A stretch of 64,000 nucleotides of DNA from NCBI RefSeq assembly GCF_003324525.1, contig NZ_QGDC01000011.1, forward strand, positions 20,268 through 84,267, in the 5' to 3' direction. Below are positions 8,500-17,275 of this stretch, piece by piece. The notes below the pieces were generated by a model. That model made no database searches. It was not told where the DNA came from and worked only from the letters and a program-made list of their open reading frames with translations. The position numbers and the translations under genes were made by a program. Position 1 is the first letter of the stretch. Every line of letters begins with the position of its first letter. The stretch comes from Mucilaginibacter hurinus (GTDB lineage: Bacteria; Bacteroidota; Bacteroidia; Sphingobacteriales; Sphingobacteriaceae).

Positions 8500-9301
8500 C
8501 AACACCCAGGCCCATAATATTAAAACCACCGTCTACAAAGTGTATATTACCCGTTACCCGCTTCGATAGGGAAGAGAAATAATACAAAGCGGCATCGCCT
8601 ACGTCTCCGGCTTCAATATTACCTAACGGTGCAGTAAACTTGCCTATTTTACGCAAAGTACGCACGCCATTAATACCACCTGCCGAAGTTGTCATTACCA
8701 GGCCAGCGGATATGGCGTTCACCCTAACTTTTTTATCTCTGAAGTAACTGGCCAGGTAAATCATAATATTCTCTAACGCGGCTTTGCAAATAGCCATGCC
8801 GGCATAAGGCGGAAACACGCGCTGCGATGCATTATAGGTTAAAGTGAGTATAGAAGCGTTTTTGGTCAGCAAAGGCTCGGCCACACGTGCAACGCGTAAC
8901 AGCGAATAAGCGCTGATGTTGAACGCATCCATAAAATCATCAAACGGAATATTAATATACAGAGGGGCCGGTTCATCGCTACCCGGAATGCTGTAACACA
9001 TTACATCCTGGCTGCCGAAAGCCACGCCGTGCAGCAAATAATCTATCGGGCCCATATTCGTGTGCACAGCCTGCAAAAACTCGGTTATCTGCAGTTCGTT
9101 GCGTATATCAACTTCCATGGCGTAACTGGTATCCATGCCTGAACTTCGCATCAGGTATAATACTTCTTCCCTGGTGTCGGCCATATAGCTTAACGCAACC
9201 CTACAACCCGAATGGTGCAGCTTAAGGGCAACGTCCCATGCAATAGAGCTGTCGTTCCTTACGCCAAATATAACTGCAACTTTATTTTGATTGTTGATCA
9301 T
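8489..9301 (-). CDS. FabI-like enoyl-ACP reductase (SDR)
   Basis: A 270-residue short-chain dehydrogenase of the enoyl reductase type. The N-terminal nucleotide-binding motif reads FGVRNDSSIAWDVAL, the FabI form of the Rossmann glycine motif with its Ser-Ile-Ala-x, and the active site is PYAGMAICK, a Tyr-x6-Lys pair as in FabI. It would reduce the enoyl-ACP double bond with NAD(P)H, giving saturated products. The start is two bases beyond the ketosynthase stop, and the end overlaps the AcpS gene. Its presence argues against an aryl-polyene-type product, which would keep its double bonds, unless it acts only in some cycles. Confidence 0.8.
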   Translation of the reverse strand: MINNQNKVAVIFGVRNDSSIAWDVALKLHHSGCRVALSYMADTREEVLYLMRSSGMDTSYAMEVDIRNELQITEFLQAVHTNMGPIDYLLHGVAFGSQDVMCYSIPGSDEPAPLYINIPFDDFMDAFNISAYSLLRVARVAEPLLTKNASILTLTYNASQRVFPPYAGMAICKAALENIMIYLASYFRDKKVRVNAISAGLVMTTSAGGINGVRTLRKIGKFTAPLGNIEAGDVGDAALYYFSSLSKRVTGNIHFVDGGFNIMGLGVDGE

Positions 9302-9303
9302 CG

Positions 9304-10653
9304 TTAAACATCCCGTGATACGGCTATGGCGCTGTTAGTGCCACCGAAGCCGTAGTTAAGGCAAACTATCTGGTTTATTTCTTTTTCAACCGTATGTTGT
9401 GGTATTAAATGGCGGTATTCTGATACCGGCTTAACGGGGCCGTCCCAGCCTTCTGTTTTCTGGAAATTCTCGGGCTCGTTGTTCAAATTATCTGAATTGA
9501 TGCAGGGAGAAACCTTTTGGTGTTCCAGCATTTGCAAGGCAGCAATAAACTCCACTGATCCTGCAGCGCCGAGCATGTGTCCGAATTGCGATTTTGGGGC
9601 TGATATATGGTAGCCGCTTTCGCCAAGCTCGTCAATTACGCAAAGTAGTTCAATTATATCGCCAACAGGGGTACCTGTTCCGTGCACTTTTACTACATCG
9701 GGCTTAATGGTAGCACCGTCGCGCAGGCCTTTCCAAAGTCTTTTTTGCCCGGCAAATGATGGAGCAAACATATTGCCATCGCCATCAGAGTTATTGAAAT
9801 ATTCGTCGATAACGCCATATATCTTTGCGCCGCGGGCCTTTGCCATTTCATATTCTTCAAGGGCAACAATGCCACCGCCGAAAGCGCACACAAAGCCATT
9901 GCGATTAACATCAAACGGGCGCGAACTTGTTTCGGGGGTAAAACCTTTACTTAATACCTGCATGCCATCAAAACCGATAAACGTTTCAAGCGAAGTGCCT
10001 TCTACACCGCCCGCAATCGCGCGATCCTGCAGGCCGAATTTAATTAGGCGGTACGCATAGCCGATATTTCCCAAACCGGTAGCACAGGCCGAACCGATAG
10101 CTTCGCACACGCCTTTATTTTTTATTAAACATGAAACGTTGGCTGCATCGCGGTAAACCATGGCGCGGTCAACTGTATGGGATCCTGCAGAACGTGTTTT
10201 ACGGCCTTCCTTAAAAAAGCCGTGCCATGCAACCCGGAGTATAACGTGTCCGGCACCACCGGAGCCCACCACCACTGCGGTTTGCTCCGATTGTGTCTCT
10301 TCCTGTTTCCAGCCCGCCATTTCTATCGACTCCAGTGCACCAAGCATCGCCCAGATACTGCCCATATCCGCAGTAGCAAGGTTAAGATCCGGTATACGGT
10401 TCTGCAGATCAATATACGTTTCGGGATATTCGTCAGATATAGGGTTAAACACCGGCTCAAGGCCCATTTCGGCCTCGGTAATGTAACCGCACATGGTTGA
10501 CCGCATTTGCTTACCATATTTAACGGCCAAAGGCCATTCCCGTATCATACTCTGACCGGTAAATAGCTTGTTGGTAAAGTCTTCAAGCCCAGTACAGGTA
10601 GGGAAAGCCCCGCCCATGCCTACCACTGCTACTTTTCTTCCGGGTACGGCCAT
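9304..10653 (-). CDS. Beta-ketoacyl-ACP synthase (FabF-like)
   Basis: A 449-residue thiolase-fold condensing enzyme. The catalytic triad is complete: Cys190 in GSACATG, His324 in VHGTGTPVGD, and His359 in KSQFGHMLGAAG. It elongates an acyl chain with malonyl-ACP. It has no fused acyltransferase and no chain-length-factor partner next door, so malonyl-ACP must come from the housekeeping FabD. Its ATG overlaps the ACP stop by one base (TAATG), pointing to translational coupling with its ACP. It differs from standard FabF in a long segment at about 40-100 with no matching block I recognise, in line with a specialised substrate. Confidence 0.85.
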   Translation of the reverse strand: MAVPGRKVAVVGMGGAFPTCTGLEDFTNKLFTGQSMIREWPLAVKYGKQMRSTMCGYITEAEMGLEPVFNPISDEYPETYIDLQNRIPDLNLATADMGSIWAMLGALESIEMAGWKQEETQSEQTAVVVGSGGAGHVILRVAWHGFFKEGRKTRSAGSHTVDRAMVYRDAANVSCLIKNKGVCEAIGSACATGLGNIGYAYRLIKFGLQDRAIAGGVEGTSLETFIGFDGMQVLSKGFTPETSSRPFDVNRNGFVCAFGGGIVALEEYEMAKARGAKIYGVIDEYFNNSDGDGNMFAPSFAGQKRLWKGLRDGATIKPDVVKVHGTGTPVGDIIELLCVIDELGESGYHISAPKSQFGHMLGAAGSVEFIAALQMLEHQKVSPCINSDNLNNEPENFQKTEGWDGPVKPVSEYRHLIPQHTVEKEINQIVCLNYGFGGTNSAIAVSRDV

Positions 10654-10916
10654 TATTTCCTGTTTTTGGCCAGGATGATCAGGTCGATAACGTCTTTCAC
10701 GGTCGAACCCAGGTTGTCAATATCGTCATCTTCAAACTCCACATCAAACTTCTGCTCCACTTTAACCGCAATGTTTATCAGTTCGGTTGATGGCGCGTTC
10801 ATATCCGCCAGGAAGTCTGTTTCTTCGGTTACATTTTCCAAACGTGCAGGATCAATTGTTCTTACCGTTTTCAGTACCTCTATAAGATCTGCAAGGATTT
10901 CTTCTCTTTCCGTCAT
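10653..10916 (-). CDS. Acyl carrier protein
   Basis: An 87-residue acidic helical protein of ACP size. The expected phosphopantetheine serine is Ser43 in the segment NAPSTELINI at the start of helix 2; the housekeeping motif is D-S-L, so this one is divergent. Helix 3/4 region EFEDDDIDNLGSTVKDVIDL is typical. It carries the growing chain for the operon's own enzymes, and the divergent serine motif fits with the dedicated AcpS gene downstream. It lies seven bases after the dehydratase stop and overlaps the ketosynthase start. Confidence 0.85.
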   Translation of the reverse strand: MTEREEILADLIEVLKTVRTIDPARLENVTEETDFLADMNAPSTELINIAVKVEQKFDVEFEDDDIDNLGSTVKDVIDLIILAKNRK

Positions 10917-10923
10917 TATTTTT

Positions 10924-11496
10924 CTATAAGGAATTAAATATCTCTTTTTTTATCGCCCGGCCGGTAATGCCTTTCAACTCGGCCACCAGCTTAAATTCTT
11001 TGCTCACATCGTACGCCAATAGCCGTTCATCAGTGAAATCCTTAAAATACTCGTCAAGGTTAAGTCCCGGCGGCACTTTGTATATCCGGCCGTCACATAC
11101 CATTTGCCTGAATTTATAGAACTTTATACAACCAATGTTAATGAAAGTTTGCCCCTTTTCCAAATACGAGTGGTAATTGACCTCGCCTATGCTGATAAAG
11201 GTGGGTACAAAAAGGTTAGATAGTTCTACCGGCAGTATTTTCATCTTTTTGCATTCCGAAAACGTAGCCAACGACACTACCGACGCCTGTGCGAATGACT
11301 CTACCTGGTCAACACCACGAAATATGTTAAAATGATCTTTCACATCGCGGGCCAGGGGCGTATAGCTGGCCACAATACCCACACCGGGCGAATGATAATG
11401 GTAATTATCGATATAGCGTTTTGTAGGTCCGTGCAGCAGCCAGTGTTTAGGCTTTTCGCCCACCAGTGTAGGTGTTTTGTAAGGAGCGTGTGCCAT
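10924..11496 (-). CDS. FabZ-like hotdog 3-hydroxyacyl-ACP dehydratase
   Basis: 190 residues. The segment HFNIFRGVDQVESFAQ matches the FabZ active-site block (His, then Gly-Val, then Glu and Ala-Gln), with both catalytic His and Glu present. The His-to-Glu spacing is 11 residues, against 14 in standard FabZ, so the loop usually holding PGV is three residues shorter. A second half at about 115-190 is charged and may be an extra domain. It would remove water from 3-hydroxyacyl-ACP. The gene begins two bases after the ketoreductase stop. Confidence 0.7.
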   Translation of the reverse strand: MAHAPYKTPTLVGEKPKHWLLHGPTKRYIDNYHYHSPGVGIVASYTPLARDVKDHFNIFRGVDQVESFAQASVVSLATFSECKKMKILPVELSNLFVPTFISIGEVNYHSYLEKGQTFINIGCIKFYKFRQMVCDGRIYKVPPGLNLDEYFKDFTDERLLAYDVSKEFKLVAELKGITGRAIKKEIFNSL

Positions 11497-11497
11497 C

Positions 11498-12220
11498 TTA
11501 AAGCAAGCCTCCGTTAACGTTTATAGTTGTGCCGTTAATATAACCAGCTTTGTCTGACAGCAGGAATGCAACAGTTTCGGCTACATCCTCAACCTGACCA
11601 AACCTTTTTGCAGGTATCATTTTCAGGTACTTTTCTTTTTCTGCTTCGGGGATGGCGTCTGTCATATCCGTCTCAATAAAACCCGGTGAAACGCTAAGTA
11701 CTCTTATGCTATGGCCATCGCCGGCCGTAGCGGCTTCCTGCGCCAGCGAGCGTGACAGTGTTGCCAGTCCTGCTTTAGTAGCTGAGTATACTGCCTGGAA
11801 AGCATTACCGGTTTGACCTACAATAGAACTCATGTTAATGATAACGCCGCTTTTATTCAGGCTGAATATTTTCATGGCTGTTTTGCATATCATAATCGGC
11901 GCCTTCAGGTTAACGTTCAACATCGCCTCAATTTCGCGTTCGGGCTGGAAAAGCAAAGGTTTATCAAATGTAAGCCCAGCATTATTAATAACGCCGTACA
12001 ACTCATCACCATGTTCCTTTTTCAGCACTTTACAAAAATTATTTATTTGCTCGCTATCAGTAAGGTCTGCGCATAAAATATGGCTGCCAGGCTCAATATG
12101 GCTAAAGCTTTCTGGTTTGCTGGCGTGAAGGATTAGTGTGTAGTTGGCTGAGAGTTTTTTAGATATTGCAAGACCCAGCCCTCTGCTTGCCCCGGTTATC
12201 AGTATTTTTTTTTTGCTCAT
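11498..12220 (-). CDS. FabG-like 3-oxoacyl-ACP reductase (SDR), first gene of operon
   Basis: 240 residues, classical SDR. It has the Rossmann motif TGASRGLGLAIS, NNAG at the end of strand 4, the catalytic Ser-Tyr-Lys set with YSATK, and a C-terminal GGLL end. It reduces 3-oxoacyl-ACP to the 3-hydroxy form using NADPH. It is the promoter-proximal gene of the eight-gene minus-strand operon (12220 down to 6625). A TAATTTTG box on the minus strand lies 35 bases upstream. It could instead act on an unrelated keto substrate, but the neighbours make the fatty-acid role likely. Confidence 0.85.
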   Translation of the reverse strand: MSKKKILITGASRGLGLAISKKLSANYTLILHASKPESFSHIEPGSHILCADLTDSEQINNFCKVLKKEHGDELYGVINNAGLTFDKPLLFQPEREIEAMLNVNLKAPIMICKTAMKIFSLNKSGVIINMSSIVGQTGNAFQAVYSATKAGLATLSRSLAQEAATAGDGHSIRVLSVSPGFIETDMTDAIPEAEKEKYLKMIPAKRFGQVEDVAETVAFLLSDKAGYINGTTINVNGGLL

Positions 12221-12254
12221 TTAAGGGCGTGTGCTAAGTTGTTGAGTTGATAAT

Positions 12255-12262
12255 CAAAATTA
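12255..12262 (-). promoter_or_regulatory. -7 promoter box of the acyl-chain operon
   Basis: Read on the minus strand this is TAATTTTG, matching TAnnTTTG, with a T-rich TTTTTC about 20 bases further upstream as a possible -33 box. It lies 35 bases before the ATG of the FabG-like gene. Confidence 0.4.
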
Positions 12263-12428
12263 CTTGTTTTTAATCATTTTATGAAAAATGAATAATAACC
12301 TTATACTAATATTATTTACTTCAACGCGGTAGAAAAATTGGTAGCATTTAAAAGGATATTTTTTGCTTAAAAGAAATAATTTAATTAATGGTACAAAAAT
12401 GTTACAAATAACACATTCTTAATTGTTG

Positions 12429-12443
12429 TATTAACGGTTAATA
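12429..12443. repeat. Perfect 15-bp palindrome TATTAAC-G-GTTAATA
   Basis: Seven-base arms around one central base, in the divergent region between the acyl operon and the kinase gene. A dimeric regulator site is possible. Confidence 0.5.
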
Positions 12444-12460
12444 ATTCAGAGTTTTATGAT

Positions 12461-12475
12461 GTAAACACAGTTTAC
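12461..12475. repeat. Perfect palindrome GTAAAC-ACA-GTTTAC
   Basis: Six-base arms with a three-base spacer. A third GTTTAC lies at 12484-12489, 14 bases after the right arm. It sits 32 bases right of the first palindrome. Confidence 0.5.
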
Positions 12476-12561
12476 GATCTCCTGTTTACCTACATCGCCT
12501 ACATATTATTTTTTTATTTAACTTAGATAATAGTTAAACGGGGCGTATTTTAGTGTAACTT

Positions 12562-12591
12562 TTAACCAAAGCTTAACCAAATTTTAACCAA
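12562..12591 (+). repeat. Three TTAACCAA repeats at exact 11-bp spacing
   Basis: TTAACCAA occurs at 12562-12569, 12573-12580 and 12584-12591, i.e. once per DNA helical turn. The last copy ends at the base before the TTG start at 12592, so a bound protein could also block translation initiation or the start of transcription. Confidence 0.55.
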
Positions 12592-14526
12592 TTGTTCTCC
12601 GAAAACAGCAACCGTCCGGCGGATGACCAGAATGTTGATGAAAAACTTTTTCGCTTGCTGGTAGCAAGTGTGAAAGATTATGCCATTTATTTGATAGATG
12701 CTAATGGGTATGTATTGAGCTGGAATCAGGGCGCAGCTAATATAACAGGGTATGCAGAAAACGAGGTGACCGGCAAGCATATATCAATTTTTTATACTCC
12801 TGAAGACATACAAAAGAATAAACCAAGATTTCATTTAAATGAGGCGTTAAAAAACGGGATCTACGAAGAAGATTGCTGGCGCGTGCGGAAAAACGGAGAG
12901 GTTTTTTGGGCTAATGAGGTGCTTACAACCATTTATAATGACAATGGGCACTTAACCGGGTTTGCAGTAATAGTGCGCGACATCACTGGTCGTAAAAAAC
13001 TTGATGACGACTCGGCTGCCGCTAATGCCGAGCTTGAGCGCAGGGTTAAAGAGAATACCAAAAAGGCAATAGCCACCGAGCGCAGATTTCGTAAACTTAT
13101 TGAGAACAGCTATGATGGTATTTACTTGTTAGATAAAAACTTTGACATCTTTTACCGCAGCCTGTCTTCAGAGCGTATAAATGGCTGGAGCCATACCGGA
13201 GACGCTGAATATGATATGGCAAAAATGGCTCATCCGGATGAAGAGAACGCAGTGAAAGATATCTGGAAAAAAGTGCTCTCGAAACCAGGCATCCCCCACT
13301 TTTTAACTTACCGCACTCAACATAAACAAGGGTACTACATTTGGGTGGAATGTATATTTAACAATATGCTGCATGATAAGGATATTAATGCCATAGTATG
13401 CAACTTCAGAAACGTTACCGAGAGGAAAGCGGCTGAAGAAGAAATAAGGAAAAAAACCGAGCAAGTTGAAAATATACTGGAAAGCATTACCGACGGCTTT
13501 GTTGCCTTCGATAACAACCTGCGTTATACCTACGCTAACGGACAGGCAGGTGAAATGCTATGCGTTAAACCCGAATCGCTGATTGGCCAGCATGTTGGGG
13601 ATGCATTTCCCGAAGCACTTAAGCTGCCCACATATAAGGCATTTAAAGAGGCATTGGTAACAAAGCAATATATAATGCTAGAGGATTATTATGCGCCGCT
13701 TAACTTATGGCTTGAGATTCATATTTACCCGTCAGCTAACGGACTATCGGTATTCATACGCAATATATCGGAACGTAAACAGGCTGAGTTAGAAATTTTG
13801 CAGTTGAATGAAAGCTTGGAAAAGAAAGTAGTTGAACGAACTGAACAATTGCAGGCAGCAAATAAGGAACTTGAATCTTTTTCTTATTCTGTATCTCATG
13901 ACTTGCGCACGCCGTTGCGCGCTGTAAGCGGCTACGCTACTATGCTTAAAGAAGACTTTGAAGACAAACTGGGCGACGAGGGGAATCGCATAATTAATAC
14001 TATTATTAATAGTGCCCGGCTTATGGGGCAGTTAATTGACGACCTGCTTGCTTTTTCGAGACTGGGACGCAAGGAACTTGCCGTATATAAGGTTGACATG
14101 TATACACTGGTTAAAAACTGTTTAAGAGAATTACTTGATGGCGAGCCGTTAAATTATGAGATAAAACTACAGCAGTTACCCGACTGCGAAGCCGACCCGA
14201 GCATGATTAAACATGTATGGATGAACTTACTGGGCAACGCAATTAAATACAGCTCGAAAACTTTAAACCCTGTTATCGATATAGGTTTTGTAAGCCAGGA
14301 GGGCAGTGTTATTTATTATGTAAAGGATAATGGCGTAGGCTTTGATATGCAATACAGTAATAAGCTGTTTGGAGTATTTCAACGCCTGCACAGGCAAGAT
14401 GAATTTGAGGGGACCGGCGTGGGGTTGGCACTTGTCAAACGGATTATTGACAAACACGGCGGTACTATTTGGGCAGAGTCATCGCCCGGAGAGGGAGCTG
14501 TATTTTACATTAAATTGCCTTTATAA
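12592..14526 (+). CDS. Multi-PAS sensor histidine kinase
   Basis: 644 residues, no membrane segment, so cytoplasmic. Three PAS domains at about 20-133, 163-280 and 290-397, each ending in a PAC-like D/N-x-TERK or SERK segment, a short coiled coil, HisKA with His436 in SVSHDLRTPLRAV, and HATPase with N box MNLLGNAIKYSSK and G boxes DNGVGF and GTGVGLALV. The HisKA type resembles that of phytochrome-like kinases. The start is TTG 12592; no ATG lies before the first PAS domain. It is followed 21 bases later by a response regulator and then a REC-kinase, forming a probable phosphorelay operon. Ligand or cofactor in the PAS domains is unknown. Confidence 0.88.
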   Translation: MFSENSNRPADDQNVDEKLFRLLVASVKDYAIYLIDANGYVLSWNQGAANITGYAENEVTGKHISIFYTPEDIQKNKPRFHLNEALKNGIYEEDCWRVRKNGEVFWANEVLTTIYNDNGHLTGFAVIVRDITGRKKLDDDSAAANAELERRVKENTKKAIATERRFRKLIENSYDGIYLLDKNFDIFYRSLSSERINGWSHTGDAEYDMAKMAHPDEENAVKDIWKKVLSKPGIPHFLTYRTQHKQGYYIWVECIFNNMLHDKDINAIVCNFRNVTERKAAEEEIRKKTEQVENILESITDGFVAFDNNLRYTYANGQAGEMLCVKPESLIGQHVGDAFPEALKLPTYKAFKEALVTKQYIMLEDYYAPLNLWLEIHIYPSANGLSVFIRNISERKQAELEILQLNESLEKKVVERTEQLQAANKELESFSYSVSHDLRTPLRAVSGYATMLKEDFEDKLGDEGNRIINTIINSARLMGQLIDDLLAFSRLGRKELAVYKVDMYTLVKNCLRELLDGEPLNYEIKLQQLPDCEADPSMIKHVWMNLLGNAIKYSSKTLNPVIDIGFVSQEGSVIYYVKDNGVGFDMQYSNKLFGVFQRLHRQDEFEGTGVGLALVKRIIDKHGGTIWAESSPGEGAVFYIKLPL

Positions 14527-14547
14527 AAAGCTGTTATATAAAAAGAG

Positions 14548-14985
14548 ATGCTTGTAAACGAAGTAGAGATATTATTAGTGGAAGACAATTTGCATGATGC
14601 GGAAATGATTATTCGGTCCTTAACAAAAGTAAATCTGGCTAATAAACTGCATCATGTTAAAGATGGTGCCGAAGCAATTGATTTCCTTTTTACCCCGGAG
14701 CAGCTATCAACCACCCGTGCGGCTGGCCCTAAACTAATATTGTTGGATATCAAGATGCCAAAGATAGACGGCTTTGAGGTATTAAAGAGGGTTAAAATGA
14801 ACGAGAACACCAAGCGCATACCTGTTGTTATCCTGACGTCGTCAAAAGAAGAACAGGACATAAATATGAGTTATAATCTGGGGGTGAACAGCTATGTTGT
14901 TAAACCCGTGGGATTTGAGGAATTTGTTGAAGTAGTAAGCGAATTGGGTAAATATTGGCTGGTAACAAATCAGCAGTGGCGGTAA
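14548..14985 (+). CDS. Single-domain response regulator (Rcp1/CheY-like)
   Basis: A 145-residue receiver domain without an output domain. It has acidic pocket residues in ILLVEDNLHDAEM, phospho-acceptor Asp in LLDIKMPKIDGFEVL, Thr/Ser in ILTSSKEE, and the conserved Lys in YVVKPVGFEEF. The VEDNxxDAEM form and the longer beta4-alpha4 region are typical of Rcp1-type regulators encoded next to phytochrome-like kinases. It probably takes phosphate from the upstream PAS kinase and passes it on or acts by protein contact. Confidence 0.9.
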   Translation: MLVNEVEILLVEDNLHDAEMIIRSLTKVNLANKLHHVKDGAEAIDFLFTPEQLSTTRAAGPKLILLDIKMPKIDGFEVLKRVKMNENTKRIPVVILTSSKEEQDINMSYNLGVNSYVVKPVGFEEFVEVVSELGKYWLVTNQQWR

Positions 14986-15007
14986 TAATCTGTAACAAGT
15001 GATAACT

Positions 15008-17275
15008 ATGGAAAAAGTAAAAATAGTGCACCTGGAGGATATGCCCACCGATGCTGAATTGGTGGGGCGTGAACTTAAAAAGTCAGACCTGGTTTTTGAA
15101 AGGATCCTGGTTGACAATAAAAACGACTACGCTAAAGCACTAATTGATTTTGTACCTGATATAATTTTATCAGACCATTCCCTGCCCACTTGCACATCAA
15201 TTGATGCGCTTAATATTTTAAGGCAAAGCGGTCTTAAAATACCATTCATCCTAATAACAGCCACAATATCTGAGGAGTTTGCCGTACAGGTGATGAAGGA
15301 AGGTGCATCAGATTATATTTTGAAAGACAGATTACAGCGGTTACCCAGCGCTATTAAAAGTGCGCTTGAAAAATACCGGCTTGAGGCTGAGCGTCAACGG
15401 ACTATTGACCAGATGAATTTACTATTCAATACCATTGATGAGGTTTTTTTCTCAAAGGACGTACTGCACAACCAGATAATTCAAATATCGCCCGCATGCC
15501 AACAGGTATTTGGTTATACACCGGCCGAGATGATGGCAGACCCCCACCTTGCCGATAAAATTATTTATCCGGAAGACAAAAATATACGGGAGAATTACTA
15601 TAAAAAGCTTGGCCAAGGCCAAACAGTTACGTCACAATATCGCATTATTCATAAGGAAAATAGCGTAAAATGGATTGAAGCCAAGTTGATACCGGGTTTA
15701 AATGCCGGCAAGGAACTGGTGCGGATTGATGGAGTTGTACGGGATATTACCGAGCGTAAAAAAACAGATATACAATTGCAGGAAGCCTCAGAAACCCAGG
15801 CTGCGATTTTAAATGCTTTACCACCCAGTGTTGCCTTGCTTAATGAGCATTGCAAGATAATTGCAGTAAACCAGTCCTGGAAAAAAGCGGCCCTTATAAA
15901 TAATCTGGGTATACCTAACTATGGCGTGGGTTATGGGTATCTGGCAATTGCCGAAACGGCGCTAAGTGTTGATAAAGTTAGCTGGAGTGCTATTGAGAGA
16001 GGCATAAAGGAAGTAATACAAGGGCATAAAAGGGAATTCAGCACGGAATATTTCGCGGAGGTATCCGGCGAAAAAAAATGGTTTCAGCTACTGGTTGCAC
16101 CACTTGCAGATAAAACCCATAAAGGGGCGGTAGTGTTGCATATTGATGTTACTGATCAAAAATTGGCCGAAGCTTCGTTAGTACAGTCAGAGGCCAACTT
16201 GCGTTCAATAGTTGAAAACACCGATCAGGCTATTATATTATTAGATACCAATTTCAACATAGTATCATTTAACACTAATGCAAGCGTATTATCCATCAGA
16301 AACTTCCGCAAAAAACTTAAGGTAGGTAAAAAAGGCCTGTTATATTTCCCTAATGAACGGAAATCAAGGGTTAAGGAGATGATTGCCCACGTAATGAACC
16401 GCAACATGGTTAATTATGAAACTATCTTTGATCTTGCAGACGGTTCGGCTGAATGGTATGATGTAAAATGGGTAGGGGTAGTAAATGAAAAAGATGAGAC
16501 GATTGGCATCATATTAACGTTAAAGGACATTACTGAAAAGAAAAGAGCCGAGATAGAGCGTGACAAAATTACTGCAGACCTTGTGCAACGCAACAAGGAT
16601 CTGGAGCAGTTTACATATATAGTGTCGCATAATTTGAGGGCTCCGGTTGCCAACATAATCGGCCTTTCAAACCTGCTTAACGGCGTAGATCCGGGGGATG
16701 ATGAGAGCCTTGAAATATTGAAGGCACTCTCTAACTCTGTAAATAACCTTGATAAAGTAATACTTGATCTCAATAACATTCTACAGGTTAATAGGGAGGT
16801 AAACGATAAGGTAGAAAGAGTATCGTTAACCGGCCTTGTGGAGGAGATACAATCGGGAATTATCCATTTAATAACCAAAGGCCAGGTAGCAATCACATAT
16901 AACTTTACAGAGGCAGATGAAATATTTGTGCTTAAAACTTACTTATACAGTATATTACAAAACCTTATCATTAACAGCATAAAATATCGCCGGCCAGACA
17001 GCAATCCTGCTATTCATATCGAAAGCAAATTAAGCACCCATCGTGTTTGCTTAGTTTTTTCTGATAATGGAAGGGGCATTGATCTTAAAAAATATGGCTC
17101 GCATATATTCGGCTTATATAAGCGGTTTGATACCAGTGTTGAAGGTAAGGGTATGGGTTTATTTATGGTCAAAAAGCAGGTTGAAAGTCTTGGTGGCAGT
17201 ATAACGGTAAAAAGTGAACTTGATAAGGGTACCCAGTTTAAAATTGAACTGCCACGTGTTGCGGCCGGGCGCTAA
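15008..17275 (+). CDS. Receiver-PAS hybrid histidine kinase
   Basis: 755 residues from ATG 15008 (an in-frame GTG at 14999 would add three). An N-terminal receiver domain (LEDMPTDAEL, Asp in ILSDHSLP, Lys in YILKDRLQRL), then three PAS domains (about 135-255, 265-385, 395-515), HisKA with SHNLRAPVANIIG, and HATPase with N box NLIINSIKY and G boxes DNGRGI and GKGMGLFMV. It is cytoplasmic. Its receiver suggests that it is controlled by a kinase, probably the one at 12592. The last Asp-loop sequence LSDHSLP is unusual but keeps Asp. Three genes in a row with short gaps form one operon. Confidence 0.87.
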   Translation: MEKVKIVHLEDMPTDAELVGRELKKSDLVFERILVDNKNDYAKALIDFVPDIILSDHSLPTCTSIDALNILRQSGLKIPFILITATISEEFAVQVMKEGASDYILKDRLQRLPSAIKSALEKYRLEAERQRTIDQMNLLFNTIDEVFFSKDVLHNQIIQISPACQQVFGYTPAEMMADPHLADKIIYPEDKNIRENYYKKLGQGQTVTSQYRIIHKENSVKWIEAKLIPGLNAGKELVRIDGVVRDITERKKTDIQLQEASETQAAILNALPPSVALLNEHCKIIAVNQSWKKAALINNLGIPNYGVGYGYLAIAETALSVDKVSWSAIERGIKEVIQGHKREFSTEYFAEVSGEKKWFQLLVAPLADKTHKGAVVLHIDVTDQKLAEASLVQSEANLRSIVENTDQAIILLDTNFNIVSFNTNASVLSIRNFRKKLKVGKKGLLYFPNERKSRVKEMIAHVMNRNMVNYETIFDLADGSAEWYDVKWVGVVNEKDETIGIILTLKDITEKKRAEIERDKITADLVQRNKDLEQFTYIVSHNLRAPVANIIGLSNLLNGVDPGDDESLEILKALSNSVNNLDKVILDLNNILQVNREVNDKVERVSLTGLVEEIQSGIIHLITKGQVAITYNFTEADEIFVLKTYLYSILQNLIINSIKYRRPDSNPAIHIESKLSTHRVCLVFSDNGRGIDLKKYGSHIFGLYKRFDTSVEGKGMGLFMVKKQVESLGGSITVKSELDKGTQFKIELPRVAAGR

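Larger units (their letters stand above)
12221..12591. other. Divergent regulatory intergenic region
   Basis: 371 bases between the acyl operon and the PAS kinase, without a gene. It holds two perfect palindromes (12429-12443 and 12461-12475), further GTTTAC copies, three 11-bp-spaced TTAACCAA repeats ending right at the kinase start, and a minus-strand -7 box. It is rich in symmetry for a non-coding stretch. Confidence 0.6.

Noticed and set aside
9707..10060. Long plus-strand frames within the ketosynthase gene (also 10160-10500)
   Set aside because: Low-complexity Ser/Pro/Arg-rich products, the usual antisense shadow of a coding gene.
16414..16896. 160-codon minus-strand frame inside the REC-PAS kinase
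   Set aside because: Antisense to HisKA and PAS regions; no start context or domain.
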